A DNA stretch of 24,271 bases from Lysobacteraceae bacterium (lineage in GTDB: Bacteria > Pseudomonadota > Gammaproteobacteria > Xanthomonadales > Xanthomonadaceae), in the NCBI GenBank assembly GCA_003505795.1, contig DNXT01000047.1, positions 1 through 24,271 of the forward strand, written 5' to 3'. This document shows, piece by piece, positions 15,391 through 22,927 of the stretch (its first letter is position 1; each line of letters starts with the position of its first letter). The notes under the pieces are model-generated. The model had not been told where the DNA came from, made no database searches, and worked only from the letters and a program-made list of their open reading frames with translations. The position numbers and the translations under genes are program-made.

Positions 15391-15450
15391 GTCCGGCGCC
15401 GCCTTGAAGTGGGCCAAAGTATCCCTGCCGGTTCCGCCGGATTACATGGA

Positions 15451-15490
15451 TTTGCAAAGGCAGGCGCGCCTTCCTATCTTTTCTTGCAAG
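15451..15490. promoter_or_regulatory. Paired TTGCAA palindromes between EamA and Lrp genes
   Basis: TTTGCAAA (15451-15458) and CTTGCAAG (15483-15490) are each perfect 8-bp palindromes, with centres 32 bp apart (three helical turns). They lie 25-60 bp before the Lrp/AsnC start codon and 60-100 bp before the transporter start. The even phasing fits binding of a multimeric Lrp/AsnC regulator to one face of the DNA, controlling both divergent genes. Confidence 0.5.
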
Positions 15491-15514
15491 GCATATGCGC
15501 GGACATTCCTAACA

Positions 15515-15958
15515 ATGGAAATACTGGATCTGCACGACCGGAAAATCCTCGAGCGCCTGGCGGTCGATGCGCGGATCTCGCTGAAGCAGCTGGCCGGCCA
15601 TGTCGGCCTGTCCTCGCCCAGCACCTCCGAGCGCCTGCGCAAGCTGGAGGAGCGCGGCGTCATCGAGCGATACGGGGTCGAGCTCAATCCGAAGCTGCTC
15701 GGCCACGCGGTGCAGGCGATCGTGCGGATCAGGCCGCTTCCCGGCAGGTCCGGCCTGGTCGGCGAGCTGCTCGCCGACATCGCGCAGGTCGGCGAGTGCG
15801 ACCGCGTGACCGGCGACGACTGTTTCGTCGCACGCGTATTCGTGACCTCGATCGAGCAACTCGACGAGGTCATGCAGCCGGTCGCCGACCATGCCGAGAC
15901 CAGCACCGCGATCGTGAAGTCCCAGGTGGTCCGGCGCAGGGCTCCACCTTTGTCCTGA
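15515..15958 (+). CDS. Lrp/AsnC-family transcriptional regulator
   Basis: The protein has 147 residues, the normal length. I chose the ATG at 15515 because it gives the canonical opening MEILDLHDRKILERL; the longer open frame upstream is out of place in the divergent promoter. Residues 4-55 are the winged helix (ISLKQLAGHVGLSSPSTSERLRKLEERGVI). Residues about 65-140 are the RAM ligand-binding domain, with the conserved glycine/aspartate turn CDRVTGDDCF. Such proteins sense amino acids and often activate a divergent exporter. The targets here are probably its own gene and the EamA/PhzF pair. Confidence 0.92.
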   Translation: MEILDLHDRKILERLAVDARISLKQLAGHVGLSSPSTSERLRKLEERGVIERYGVELNPKLLGHAVQAIVRIRPLPGRSGLVGELLADIAQVGECDRVTGDDCFVARVFVTSIEQLDEVMQPVADHAETSTAIVKSQVVRRRAPPLS

Positions 15959-16255
15959 GCCCGGTCCGCCGCCCTGTCCCTGCGGACAGGCCGGGAAGGC
16001 GGACGCGGGCGGCCCATCCCCTTGGACACACCGGAGCCAATGGCGGCGCCGGTGCGCCGGCAACCAGGATCCGCGCACGCTCTAGGACACGGCCTGCATC
16101 GCTTCAATAGGGCGCCCGCCGCCGCATGCTCTACGTTGACGTGCCTGCTCGACGACGAGGCTCGCGGCTCTTCAGCGACTGGCGTTCACTGGCGGCGTGT
16201 TCGCGTTCGGCGGCGAGGTCGCCAAGGCGCAGTCCGCGCCCCGGCGCCCGGATCG
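15959..16255. other. Gap after the Lrp gene, with nested hairpin
   Basis: I see no convincing gene in these 297 bases. At 15964-16004 there is a nested inverted repeat: outer GTCCGCC/GGCGGAC (15964-15970/15998-16004) and inner CCTGTCC-CTGC-GGACAGG (15973-15990). It begins 5 bp after the regulator's stop codon and probably ends its transcript, although no T-run follows. The rest (16005-16255) has open frames only with skewed composition and no ribosome-binding site. Confidence 0.5.
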
Positions 16256-16729
16256 TCAGAGCTTGCCCTCGTCCAGGAGCTCACGCGTGCGCTTGAGAGT
16301 CGACCGGATCGCGGCCTTGAACCCCTTGTCGCTGTCCATCCACGCTTGCGCGGCCTGTTCCTCGGGGCCATTGGCCACTTTGTCGCGCAGGCCCAGATAG
16401 CAATAGAAGCGGAGTTGCAGGTCGCCGTTCCCGTCCTCGAAGAGCTCGTTGATGATCGCGCCCTCGCGCGGGCTCGTCGCCTGGAAGAAGGTGATCTTCG
16501 TTTCCGCGTCGAAGGTGATGATCTCGGTGATGTCGTCACCCAGGATGGTCGCCTCGCGCACCAGGTGCGAGGCACTTTCTTCGACGATCTCGCAGCGCGT
16601 GCACTCATCGGGCGGGAAGAACCGTTTCGCGTCGCGCGCCTTCTGGACCAGTCCTTCCCATACTTGGGCGCGGGTGAGCCGGGTCTGGCCGGGGGCATTC
16701 ACCGGCAACGTGGCAGTCGAGTAGATCAT
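16256..16729 (-). CDS. DUF1857/AtaL-like SRPBCC-fold protein
   Basis: The protein has 157 residues. The ATG is at 16727-16729, with AAGGA 8 nt upstream and 36 bp after the NmrA-like gene stop. The pattern fits the DUF1857 (AtaL-like) branch of the START/Bet v1 fold: an opening strand IYSTATLPVN, VWEGLVQKARDAKRFF, IVEESASHLVREATILGDDITEIITF, and a long C-terminal helix (FKAAIRSTLKRTRELLDEG). Such proteins bind hydrophobic small molecules, and the family function is not settled. Co-transcription with an NAD(P)-dependent reductase suggests shared handling of one small molecule. Confidence 0.85.
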   Translation of the reverse strand: MIYSTATLPVNAPGQTRLTRAQVWEGLVQKARDAKRFFPPDECTRCEIVEESASHLVREATILGDDITEIITFDAETKITFFQATSPREGAIINELFEDGNGDLQLRFYCYLGLRDKVANGPEEQAAQAWMDSDKGFKAAIRSTLKRTRELLDEGKL

Positions 16730-16765
16730 GATGGGGTTCCTTGGTTGTGTGGGGTCGAGGTCGGG

Positions 16766-17635
16766 TCAGGCGGCAGCCGCGATTTCTGCGGCGAAGTCGC
16801 GATAGGCGCGCAAGGGACGGCCCAGCAGCTGAGTCAGCCGCTCGACGTCGCCCGCCTCGGGCAGCATGCCGTCGGTGAGGAAGCGCTCGGCCATCTGGCG
16901 CATGTCGTAGGCCATCCAGGCCGGCATGAACTGGCGCAGGTTCCGCTCGAAGCCGGCCGTGTCGTCGCCACCGTAGGCGATCGTGCGCTTGAGCGCTTCG
17001 GTCCAGATGCCTGCCACTTCGGGGCCGGTCAGGGCGTCCGGGCCGACCAGGTTGATGCGGGTCGGCGCGCTGCCATCGGGCGCCCGCTCGCGGGCCAGCA
17101 GTTCGATGGCCGCGATCTCGCCGATGTCGCGCGCATCGATCATGGCCATGCCCTTGCCGCCGATGGGCATGGGATACACGCCATACTCCAGCACCACGTC
17201 CTTGATGGTCAGGTCGTTGTCCATGAAATAGGCCGGACGCAGGATGGTGGCGTTGAAGCCCATCTGCTCGATCATGCGCTCCACGCCGAACTTGCCGGCG
17301 AAGTGCGGCACGTTCACGTAGCGGTCGCTGTGGATGACCGACAGGTAGACGACCCGCTCGACGCCGGCCTCGCGCGCCACGTTGAGCGTGATGAGCGCCT
17401 GGGTGAATTCATCGGCCACCACCGCGTTGAGCAGAAAGAGAGTGGAGATGCCCTGCACGCCCTCGCGCAATGCATCGACGTCGAGCAGGTCGCCCTGGAC
17501 GACTTCCACCCCGTCCGGCAGGTTGGCCGCGGCTGGATTGCGGACAAGGGCGCGCACCTTGGCGCCCCGCCGGGTGAGTTGCTGGATGACGTGCCGGCCG
17601 ACATTGCCGGTGGCGCCGGTTACGAGGATGGTCAT
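16766..17635 (-). CDS. NmrA-like NAD(P)-binding oxidoreductase
   Basis: The protein has 289 residues. The ATG is at 17633-17635. A Rossmann fold opens with GATGNVG (7-13), followed by RALVRNP (28-34) and GDLLDVDALREGVQG (48-62). The canonical SDR Tyr-x3-Lys is not clear, as is usual in NmrA-like proteins. Members act as NAD(P)H-dependent quinone or aldehyde reductases, or as redox sensors without catalysis. It is the first gene of a two-gene unit with the DUF1857 protein and diverges from a LysR regulator 89 bp away, which probably controls it. Confidence 0.9.
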   Translation of the reverse strand: MTILVTGATGNVGRHVIQQLTRRGAKVRALVRNPAAANLPDGVEVVQGDLLDVDALREGVQGISTLFLLNAVVADEFTQALITLNVAREAGVERVVYLSVIHSDRYVNVPHFAGKFGVERMIEQMGFNATILRPAYFMDNDLTIKDVVLEYGVYPMPIGGKGMAMIDARDIGEIAAIELLARERAPDGSAPTRINLVGPDALTGPEVAGIWTEALKRTIAYGGDDTAGFERNLRQFMPAWMAYDMRQMAERFLTDGMLPEAGDVERLTQLLGRPLRAYRDFAAEIAAAA

Positions 17636-17724
17636 GGGACTGCTCCGGGTTGGTTGGGAGGCCCCATGTTTGGTGATCCACCGGCGGACCGATAGCCCAT
17701 ATACTTGGACTCCCAGTCTCGCTG
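17636..17724. promoter_or_regulatory. Divergent promoter region, NmrA-like and LysR genes
   Basis: The 89-bp gap holds TATACT at 17700-17705, a 5/6 match to a -10 on the plus strand, and GACT-CCC-AGTC (17708-17718), an interrupted dyad at the LysR start. A good -35 is not visible. LysR proteins usually bind such shared regions and regulate both directions. Confidence 0.4.
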
Positions 17725-18624
17725 ATGGAACACATGGACCTGCTGGCCCTGGCTGACTTCAACCTGGTGGCACGCCACGGCGGCTTCGGCCGGGCCGCCA
17801 GGGCGGCCGATCGGCCCAAGGCCACGCTGTCGCGGCGGGTAGCGGAGCTGGAGGCCAGCATGGGGGTGCGCCTGTTCGAGCGCGGCTCGCACGCCTTGAA
17901 GCTGACCCAAGAGGGCCGGGCCTTGTTCGAGCGCACCGAAGGATTGCTCACCGAGTTGGGCGAAGCCGCCACCGCGATCGCCTCGGGCGGCGAGACGCCC
18001 CGCGGCAGGCTGCGCATCAGCGCGCCGTTGCTGTTCTCCCAGACTGCCCTGGGCAAGCTGTCGGCCGAGTTCGCGTTGCGCTACCCGGAAGTGCGCCTGG
18101 AAATCACCACCGAGGACCGGGCGGTGGACATGGTGGAAGAGGGATATGACCTGGTGATCCGGGTCAATCCCGATCCCAACGAACATCTGATCGGGCGCGT
18201 CCTGCTTCGCGATCGCCTGGTGGCGGTGGCCGGCCCTGATTTGCAAAGGCCGGTGGCGGATGCCCCGGTGCCGGCCGTGGTGCGCGCGTCCGGCAATCAG
18301 TCAGGCTGGGACCTGAGGACCCACCAGGGCGACGTGCGCGTATCCATCGACCCGATCCTGCGACTCGCTTCGCTGATCATGATTCGCGATGCGGTGCGCA
18401 CCGGCATAGGCGCGGCAATGCTTCCCCTGTCGCTGGTGACCGGCGACCTGCATGCCGGGACGCTCGTGCACTGGGGCGATGCGAAGGGCCCGCCGATAGA
18501 GATCTGGGCGCTTTACCCTTCGCGCCGCCTGCTGAGTTCGCGCGTCTCGGCCTTCCTGGAATTCCTGAAAGAGGCCTTTCCGCTGGGGCAACCGGAAGAG
18601 CTGGCCGCTTACATCAGGGGTTGA
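17725..18624 (+). CDS. LysR-family transcriptional regulator
   Basis: The protein has 299 residues. The first ATG (17725) is used; one at 17734 is equally possible, and neither has a clear ribosome-binding site. The N-terminal winged helix has FNLVARHGGFGRAARAADRPKATLSRRVAELE (12-43), the standard LysR layout, with a lysine in place of the usual recognition-helix pattern PSAVS. The effector domain covers about 92-295 (GRLRISAPLLFSQTALGKL, VEEGYDLVIRV). It probably activates or represses the divergent NmrA-like/DUF1857 unit. The ligand is unknown. Confidence 0.92.
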   Translation: MEHMDLLALADFNLVARHGGFGRAARAADRPKATLSRRVAELEASMGVRLFERGSHALKLTQEGRALFERTEGLLTELGEAATAIASGGETPRGRLRISAPLLFSQTALGKLSAEFALRYPEVRLEITTEDRAVDMVEEGYDLVIRVNPDPNEHLIGRVLLRDRLVAVAGPDLQRPVADAPVPAVVRASGNQSGWDLRTHQGDVRVSIDPILRLASLIMIRDAVRTGIGAAMLPLSLVTGDLHAGTLVHWGDAKGPPIEIWALYPSRRLLSSRVSAFLEFLKEAFPLGQPEELAAYIRG

Positions 18625-18644
18625 GGGCCGTCATCTTGCGGCCC
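18625..18644. terminator. Hairpin after the LysR gene
   Basis: GGGCCG, an 8-nt loop and CGGCCC form a perfect 6-bp stem directly after the stop codon. No T-run follows. It lies between convergent genes and may end transcription in part. Confidence 0.35.
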
Positions 18645-18733
18645 GGACGGCCATCGGCGGTCATCGGCTTGATGTCCGCCTTCGGCCAGGAGCGGCCGCG
18701 CCGGTTCGATCCGGTCCCCGGCGACTGTGCGTT

Positions 18734-19678
18734 TCAAGGCCCGGTCATTCCCCGGCCCCCCTCTTTACGGATCAGGCCGATCCCCTCGTGATAGGTCATG
18801 GCATCGAAATCCGGGAATCGGCGCTTGAACTTGCTCGAATCGAACAGGCTGTCCTGTTCATAGCGCGGAAGCAATTCGCGGATCTCCCTCACTTCCGCCG
18901 AGAAGATCCCCGCGACGGCAAAGGCCCACTTGCCGATGACCTTGTACGACACGGGCCGGTCGAACGCTTCGCAGGCCATGGCAACGAACTGCCTGTACGT
19001 CGGCCGCTCGTCGCAGCAAGGCAGATGCCAGGTCTGTCCGTATGCATCCGGTGCATTCCCGAGGACGGCCAATCCTCGACTCGCGTCGGGAGTCCAGATC
19101 AGCGTGCGCAGGGTGTCGTCGCGTACCGGGACGCGCGGCGACTTGCCCGCTTTCAGCTTGTCGGTCACCAGTGCATTGGTGAAGCTCTGGGTCTTGCCCG
19201 GGCCATAGAACTCCGGTGCACGACCAATGAGCACCGGAATGTCGCCGCGCGCCATCTCCTCCAGCACCAGGGTGGCCATGTGTGCACGCACCCGGCCCTT
19301 GCGTCCGACCGGCGCGAACGGCGTCTCCTCCGTCAGCAGCCGATCGTCCTGCGGGTACATGTAGGTGTTGTCGAAGTAGGCGAACTTCGCGCCCGCCGCC
19401 CGGCATGCATCGAGGGCGTTCTTCAGCATCGTGGGGAACTGCTTCTCCCATAGTTCGGTGTCCGGCGGCAGGCCGGCGGTGAAGTAGACGATGCTGCTGC
19501 CCTCGACCGCCTTTGCGGTCTGCCCGGCATCGAGCAGGTCGGCCGCCAGGACGGCATCGGTGTCGTTGACCTTGCGCGGATTGCGACTGACCAGCCGCAG
19601 GTTGCCGGTGTAGTTGCGTTGCAGCTCGCGCGCCAGTTCCACCGCGATCTGGCCGTTCGCGCCCAATATCGTCTGCAT
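18734..19678 (-). CDS. NAD-dependent epimerase/dehydratase-family protein
   Basis: The protein has 314 residues. The ATG is at 19676-19678, with AAGGA 6 nt upstream. The nucleotide-binding start is LGANGQIAVELARELQ (5-20), followed by LRLVSRNPRKV and AADLLDAG. The middle has YFDNTYMYPQ and LIGRAPEFYGPG, as in extended SDR proteins that act on sugars or other small carbonyl compounds. The C-terminal part (about 225-310) has the substrate-domain helices. It lies 69 bp downstream of the alpha/beta hydrolase gene on the same strand, behind an intercistronic hairpin, and is probably part of the same MerR-controlled unit. The substrate is unknown. Confidence 0.87.
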   Translation of the reverse strand: MQTILGANGQIAVELARELQRNYTGNLRLVSRNPRKVNDTDAVLAADLLDAGQTAKAVEGSSIVYFTAGLPPDTELWEKQFPTMLKNALDACRAAGAKFAYFDNTYMYPQDDRLLTEETPFAPVGRKGRVRAHMATLVLEEMARGDIPVLIGRAPEFYGPGKTQSFTNALVTDKLKAGKSPRVPVRDDTLRTLIWTPDASRGLAVLGNAPDAYGQTWHLPCCDERPTYRQFVAMACEAFDRPVSYKVIGKWAFAVAGIFSAEVREIRELLPRYEQDSLFDSSKFKRRFPDFDAMTYHEGIGLIRKEGGRGMTGP

Positions 19679-19700
19679 CGTTGTTCCTTGCGTTTCAGCA

Positions 19701-19727
19701 CATGCCCCGCATCCGGCGCGGGGCGTG
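19701..19727 (-). terminator. Intercistronic hairpin between hydrolase and epimerase-like genes
   Basis: GCCCCGC, a 7-nt loop and GCGGGGC form a perfect 7-bp stem, extended to 10 bp through one G-T pair. There is no T-run on the minus strand, and the next gene's ribosome-binding site follows. It is more likely a partial terminator or mRNA-stability element than a full stop. Confidence 0.45.
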
Positions 19728-19747
19728 CTCCTTCGTATCGACCTCGA

Positions 19748-20581
19748 TCATTCCTGCTGCAGGAACGCCAGCAGGTCGGCGTTGACCTGGTCGGCGTGCG
19801 TGGTGGGAATGCCGTGCGGGGCGCCCTTGTAGGTGTTGAGCCTGCCGTTCTTCAGCAGCTTTGCCGACAGCACGCCCGAATCCTCGTAGGGCACGATCTG
19901 GTCGTCGTCGCCGTGGATCACCAGCACGGGAATGGAGATGCCCTTCAGGTCCCCGGTGAAGTCGGTCTGCGAGAACGCGACGATGCCGTCGTAGTGGGCC
20001 TTGGCGCTGCCCATCATGCCTTGGCGCCACCAGTTCCAGATCACCCCTTCCGACGGCTTGGCGCCGGGACGGTTGTATCCATAGAAGGGGCCTGCGGGAA
20101 CGTCGTGGTAGAACTGCGCACGGTTGGTGGCGACCTGTGCCTGGAAGTCGTCGAAGACCTGCTTGGGCGTACCACCCGGGTTGCCTTCGGTCTTGACCAT
20201 CAGCGGAGGCACGGCGCTGATGAGCACGGCCTTGGACGCCTTGTCCTGGCCGTGCCGCGCGATGTAGCGCACCACCTGGCCGCCGCCGGTCGAATGCCCG
20301 ACGTGCATCGCTCCGCGGATGCCGAGCTTCTCGACCACCGCGGCCACGTCGTCGGCGTAGTGGTCCATGTCGTGGCCGTCCCAGACCTGACTGGAGCGGC
20401 CGTGGCCGCGGCGGTCGTGCGCGACGACCCGGAAGCCCTTGTTCACGAAGAACGTCATCTGCGCGTCCCAGTCGTCGGAACTGAGCGGCCAGCCGTGGTG
20501 GAAATGGATGACCTGGGCATCGCGCGGGCCCCAGTCCTTGTAGAAGATCTCGACGCCGTCTTTCGTCGTTACGTATCCCAT
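19748..20581 (-). CDS. Alpha/beta hydrolase (non-heme chloroperoxidase/arylesterase type)
   Basis: The protein has 277 residues. The ATG is at 20579-20581, behind an AGGAG/AAGG purine stretch. The fold is complete: oxyanion segment HHGWPLSSDDWD (28-39), AHDRRGHGRS (54-63), nucleophile elbow GHSTGGG with Ser97, acid Asp227 in HGDDDQIVP, and His256 in GAPHG. This group (cofactor-free haloperoxidases and esterases) hydrolyses small esters or lactones and can form peracids. There is no signal peptide, so it should act in the cytoplasm. It is transcribed away from a MerR regulator through a promoter of MerR type about 160 bp upstream, leaving a roughly 150-nt leader with no obvious gene. Confidence 0.92.
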   Translation of the reverse strand: MGYVTTKDGVEIFYKDWGPRDAQVIHFHHGWPLSSDDWDAQMTFFVNKGFRVVAHDRRGHGRSSQVWDGHDMDHYADDVAAVVEKLGIRGAMHVGHSTGGGQVVRYIARHGQDKASKAVLISAVPPLMVKTEGNPGGTPKQVFDDFQAQVATNRAQFYHDVPAGPFYGYNRPGAKPSEGVIWNWWRQGMMGSAKAHYDGIVAFSQTDFTGDLKGISIPVLVIHGDDDQIVPYEDSGVLSAKLLKNGRLNTYKGAPHGIPTTHADQVNADLLAFLQQE

Positions 20582-20738
20582 TGGCCTTCTCCTGCGCAGT
20601 GTGTGGGCGGGCGGTCGTCAATCCCGGGGGGGCGAATTGCCCCGGGGGCGGCTTGCTTGCCGATGGAGCGAGCGGGCGAGACGGCCGGCGTTCGATCCGC
20701 AGGCCGGGACAGAGCATGCGCCCTTGGATCGTCGTGCC

Positions 20739-20769
20739 ACTGTATGTTTAAAGTAAACTTTAAGGTCAA
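20739..20769 (-). promoter_or_regulatory. MerR-type promoter of the alpha/beta hydrolase gene
   Basis: On the minus strand, TTGACC (complement of 20764-20769) and TACAGT (complement of 20739-20744, 4/6) are separated by exactly 19 bp, the long spacer typical of promoters activated by MerR proteins. The spacer contains the perfect dyad TTAAAGT-AA-ACTTTAA (20748-20763). The -35 touches the start codon of the divergent MerR gene. On the plus strand, TTGGAT (20724) and TTTAAA (20747) at 17-bp spacing could serve the MerR gene itself, placing its promoter under the same operator. Confidence 0.8.
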
Positions 20770-21230
20770 TGCACTCGGACAACGGCATGAAGATCGGCGA
20801 ACTGGCGAAATTGACCGGGCTTTCGGCCTCGCGCATCCGCTTCTACGAGAGCGCCGGCCTGCTCCATGCGGTGGCTCGCCAGGCCAACGGCTATCGCGAC
20901 TACCCGGCCGAGGCCGCCTCGATACTGGAGATCATCGACAGTGCCCAGCGCGCCGGATTCTCGTTGGAACAGATCCGCCACCTGCTGCCGCTCGGCGACG
21001 GCGGCTGGGACCACGCCGGGTTGCTGGCGGCGCTCAGGGCCAAGGTCGCCGAGATCGAGCTGTTGATGAAGCGCCTGAAACGGAACAAGGCGCAACTGCT
21101 GGTGGCCATCGACAGCATCGAGGCCCGGCCGGACGGCATCGACTGCGCGGACAACCGGATGCGCGTGCTGGATCAGCTGCGCGGCAAGGGCGTGGTGGCA
21201 TCGCGCCGCAAGTCGGCCCGTGCCACCTGA
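20769..21230 (+). CDS. MerR-family transcriptional regulator
   Basis: The protein has 153 residues from the ATG at 20769, which has AAGG 4 nt upstream; the ATG at 20787 (MKIGELAKLTG) is the start homologues would suggest and may be the true one. The N-terminal winged helix MKIGELAKLTGLSASRIRFYESAGLL is standard, followed by NGYRDYP and the second helix set (SLEQIRHLLPLG). A dimerisation coiled coil covers about 92-115 (LRAKVAEIELLMKRLKRNKAQLL). The tail has one Cys (IDCAD, about residue 126), no metal-binding Cys pair, and a basic end. A metal sensor is unlikely; an organic or reactive-carbonyl signal is possible. Its likely targets are the two promoters with TTnAA-N6-TTnAA dyads. Confidence 0.92.
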   Translation: MHSDNGMKIGELAKLTGLSASRIRFYESAGLLHAVARQANGYRDYPAEAASILEIIDSAQRAGFSLEQIRHLLPLGDGGWDHAGLLAALRAKVAEIELLMKRLKRNKAQLLVAIDSIEARPDGIDCADNRMRVLDQLRGKGVVASRRKSARAT

Positions 21231-21245
21231 GGCGACCTTCCCGGC

Positions 21246-21276
21246 TTGACCTTCAACCATGATTGAACCCTAGCGT
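21246..21276 (+). promoter_or_regulatory. Second MerR-type promoter, facing the decarboxylase-like gene
   Basis: TTGACC (21246-21251) and TAGCGT (21271-21276, 3/6) are separated by exactly 19 bp. The spacer carries TTCAA-CCATGA-TTGAA (21252-21267), symmetric at 14 of 16 positions. It shares TTGACCTT and the TTnAA-N6-TTnAA frame with the hydrolase promoter. It lies 16 bp after the MerR stop codon, and transcription would begin about 30 nt before the ATG at 21314, so a TTG start at 21263 is excluded. Confidence 0.72.
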
Positions 21277-21313
21277 GCGCGCTGGGCGATCCGGATTGAA
21301 GAGGCTTTCGACG

Positions 21314-22219
21314 ATGGAGCAGGGATTCACGCAAGTCGAGTTCGGCACGCACAAGGTGCTGGTGCCGACCGGCGGGTACTACGACCGGTTCCGGATGAAT
21401 CCGGACCTGGATGAGGTGGCCCGGGACCCGGCTGCAGGCAACATCGACTTCTTCCGCCGCATCCCGAAGTCGTTGGTGGCGACCCGCGTCGGCCCCGCCT
21501 GGTCGCCCAACTTCTACTATCGGACCAGCAGCGTCCAGTTGCTGTTCCTGGCGCCGCACGCACGCTTGCGCGCAGCCCTGCCCGTGCCCCTGGAACCCCT
21601 GCGGCCTTTACCGGGTCACGGGCTGGTCGCGCTGACTTTCTTCTCCTACCACGTGTGCGACAACGACCCTTACAACGAGGTCTCCATCGCCATCGTCATA
21701 CGGCGGCCCGGAGCCCGTGGCGCCCACTCCCTGGAGCTGGCGCGCATGCTGCGGCGACGCGCCTACGTCGCACATGTGCTCGCGCTGCCCGTCGATACCG
21801 AGATTGCGCGCATGCGCGGCGTGCACGGGTACCAGTTGCCCAAGTGGCTTGCCGACATCGACCTGGACATCGGGTCGGAGGTACGGGCGCAGATCCGCGC
21901 CCGTGATGGCACGCCGGACCTGTCGCTGGAGGCGCCGCTGCCCGGGATGCGCACGGTTGCGCCACAGTCCCGCCTGGGCACGAACACCATGGTCCACCTG
22001 CTTGACGGCAAGTGGCACCAGACCACCGTGCAATCGAATACGCTGGCGTTCGCCCGGCAGATGCTGCCGAAGGACGTGACCCTGTCGCGCCGTGGCGGCC
22101 CGATGAGCCGATTGCTGGATGGGCTGGGCGCGCGCCTCCTGGTGCACATGGATGTGACGCAAGACGCGCAGTTGGTTTTGAACATGCCTCGCCCGTTGAA
22201 CACGCTCGCCCCCACCTGA
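21314..22219 (+). CDS. Acetoacetate decarboxylase-like protein
   Basis: The protein has 301 residues. I chose the ATG at 21314 because GAAGAGG lies about 9 nt upstream and the promoter covers the earlier TTG. The acetoacetate-decarboxylase-like fold is supported by LPGHGLVALTFFSYHV, PYNEVSIAIVI with Glu122, and VHGYQLPKWLADIDLDI with Lys177. In true acetoacetate decarboxylase the segment reads PKK, where the first lysine forms the Schiff base and the second lowers its pKa; here the second is Trp178. Schiff-base chemistry is possible but normal decarboxylation is doubtful. It is about 50 residues longer than the classical enzyme. It is followed 24 bp later by a DJ-1-like gene. Confidence 0.8.
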   Translation: MEQGFTQVEFGTHKVLVPTGGYYDRFRMNPDLDEVARDPAAGNIDFFRRIPKSLVATRVGPAWSPNFYYRTSSVQLLFLAPHARLRAALPVPLEPLRPLPGHGLVALTFFSYHVCDNDPYNEVSIAIVIRRPGARGAHSLELARMLRRRAYVAHVLALPVDTEIARMRGVHGYQLPKWLADIDLDIGSEVRAQIRARDGTPDLSLEAPLPGMRTVAPQSRLGTNTMVHLLDGKWHQTTVQSNTLAFARQMLPKDVTLSRRGGPMSRLLDGLGARLLVHMDVTQDAQLVLNMPRPLNTLAPT

Positions 22220-22243
22220 TGCCCAGGACAAGGATCCATCGCA

Positions 22244-22927
22244 ATGACCCGACGCATCCTTCATGTCGTCAGCAACGTCGCCCACTACGACGACCCGTCG
22301 CATCCGACCGGACTGTGGCTGTCCGAATTGACGCACGCCTACGACCTGTTCGAAGAGAAGGATTTCGAGCAACGGATCATGAGTCCCAAAGGGGGCGCAT
22401 CGCCGCTGGAACCCCGGGCGCTGAAGTGGCCGCTTCTGGATGCCTCCGCCAGAGCCTGGCTGCGGAACGCGGACAAGATGGCGCTGCTGTCGAACACCGC
22501 TCGCCCCGACGAGATCGACCCGGCGGACTTCGACGCGATCTATTTCACCGGCGGGCACGCCGTGATGTGGGACTTCCCGGACAGCGCCGGGCTTCAGCGC
22601 ATTGCCCGGGAGATCCACGAGCGCGGCGGCATCGTGTCCGCGGTATGCCATGGCTACTGCGGCCTGCTGAACACGACGCTGTCCGATGGCTCGCTGCTGG
22701 TCTCCGGGCGCAGGGTCACCGGCTTTTCCTGGCGCGAGGAAGTCCTGGCGGGCGTTGCGAAGGACATGCCGTACAACGCCGAAGAAGAGATGAAACGGCG
22801 TGGCGCAAGATACGAGAAGGCGTTCCTGCCGTTCGTCCCGCATGCCGTCGTCGATGGCCGCCTGGTGACCGGCCAGAATCCGGCATCGGCGAAGGCAACG
22901 GCAAAGCGGGTGATCGATCTCCTGTGA
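22244..22927 (+). CDS. DJ-1/PfpI-family protein (Hsp31-like type 1 glutamine amidotransferase fold)
   Basis: The protein has 227 residues. AAGGA lies upstream of the ATG at 22244. The fold features are LHVVSNVAHYDDPSHPTG (6-23), the acid Glu28 (LSEL), YFTGGHAVMWDFP (100-112) and the nucleophile elbow AVCHGYCG with Cys135-His136. The Hsp31-like group includes glyoxalase III-type and chaperone-like enzymes that deal with methylglyoxal and related carbonyls. It is 24 bp downstream of the decarboxylase-like gene and shares its MerR-type promoter, so a role in response to a reactive small molecule is inferred. The 164-bp gap after it (22928-23091) holds no gene I can support. Confidence 0.9.
   Translation: MTRRILHVVSNVAHYDDPSHPTGLWLSELTHAYDLFEEKDFEQRIMSPKGGASPLEPRALKWPLLDASARAWLRNADKMALLSNTARPDEIDPADFDAIYFTGGHAVMWDFPDSAGLQRIAREIHERGGIVSAVCHGYCGLLNTTLSDGSLLVSGRRVTGFSWREEVLAGVAKDMPYNAEEEMKRRGARYEKAFLPFVPHAVVDGRLVTGQNPASAKATAKRVIDLL

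Noticed and set aside
19619..21262. 547-codon plus-strand frame spanning hydrolase and MerR genes
   Set aside because: It crosses two well-supported genes and two promoters and has no domain signature.
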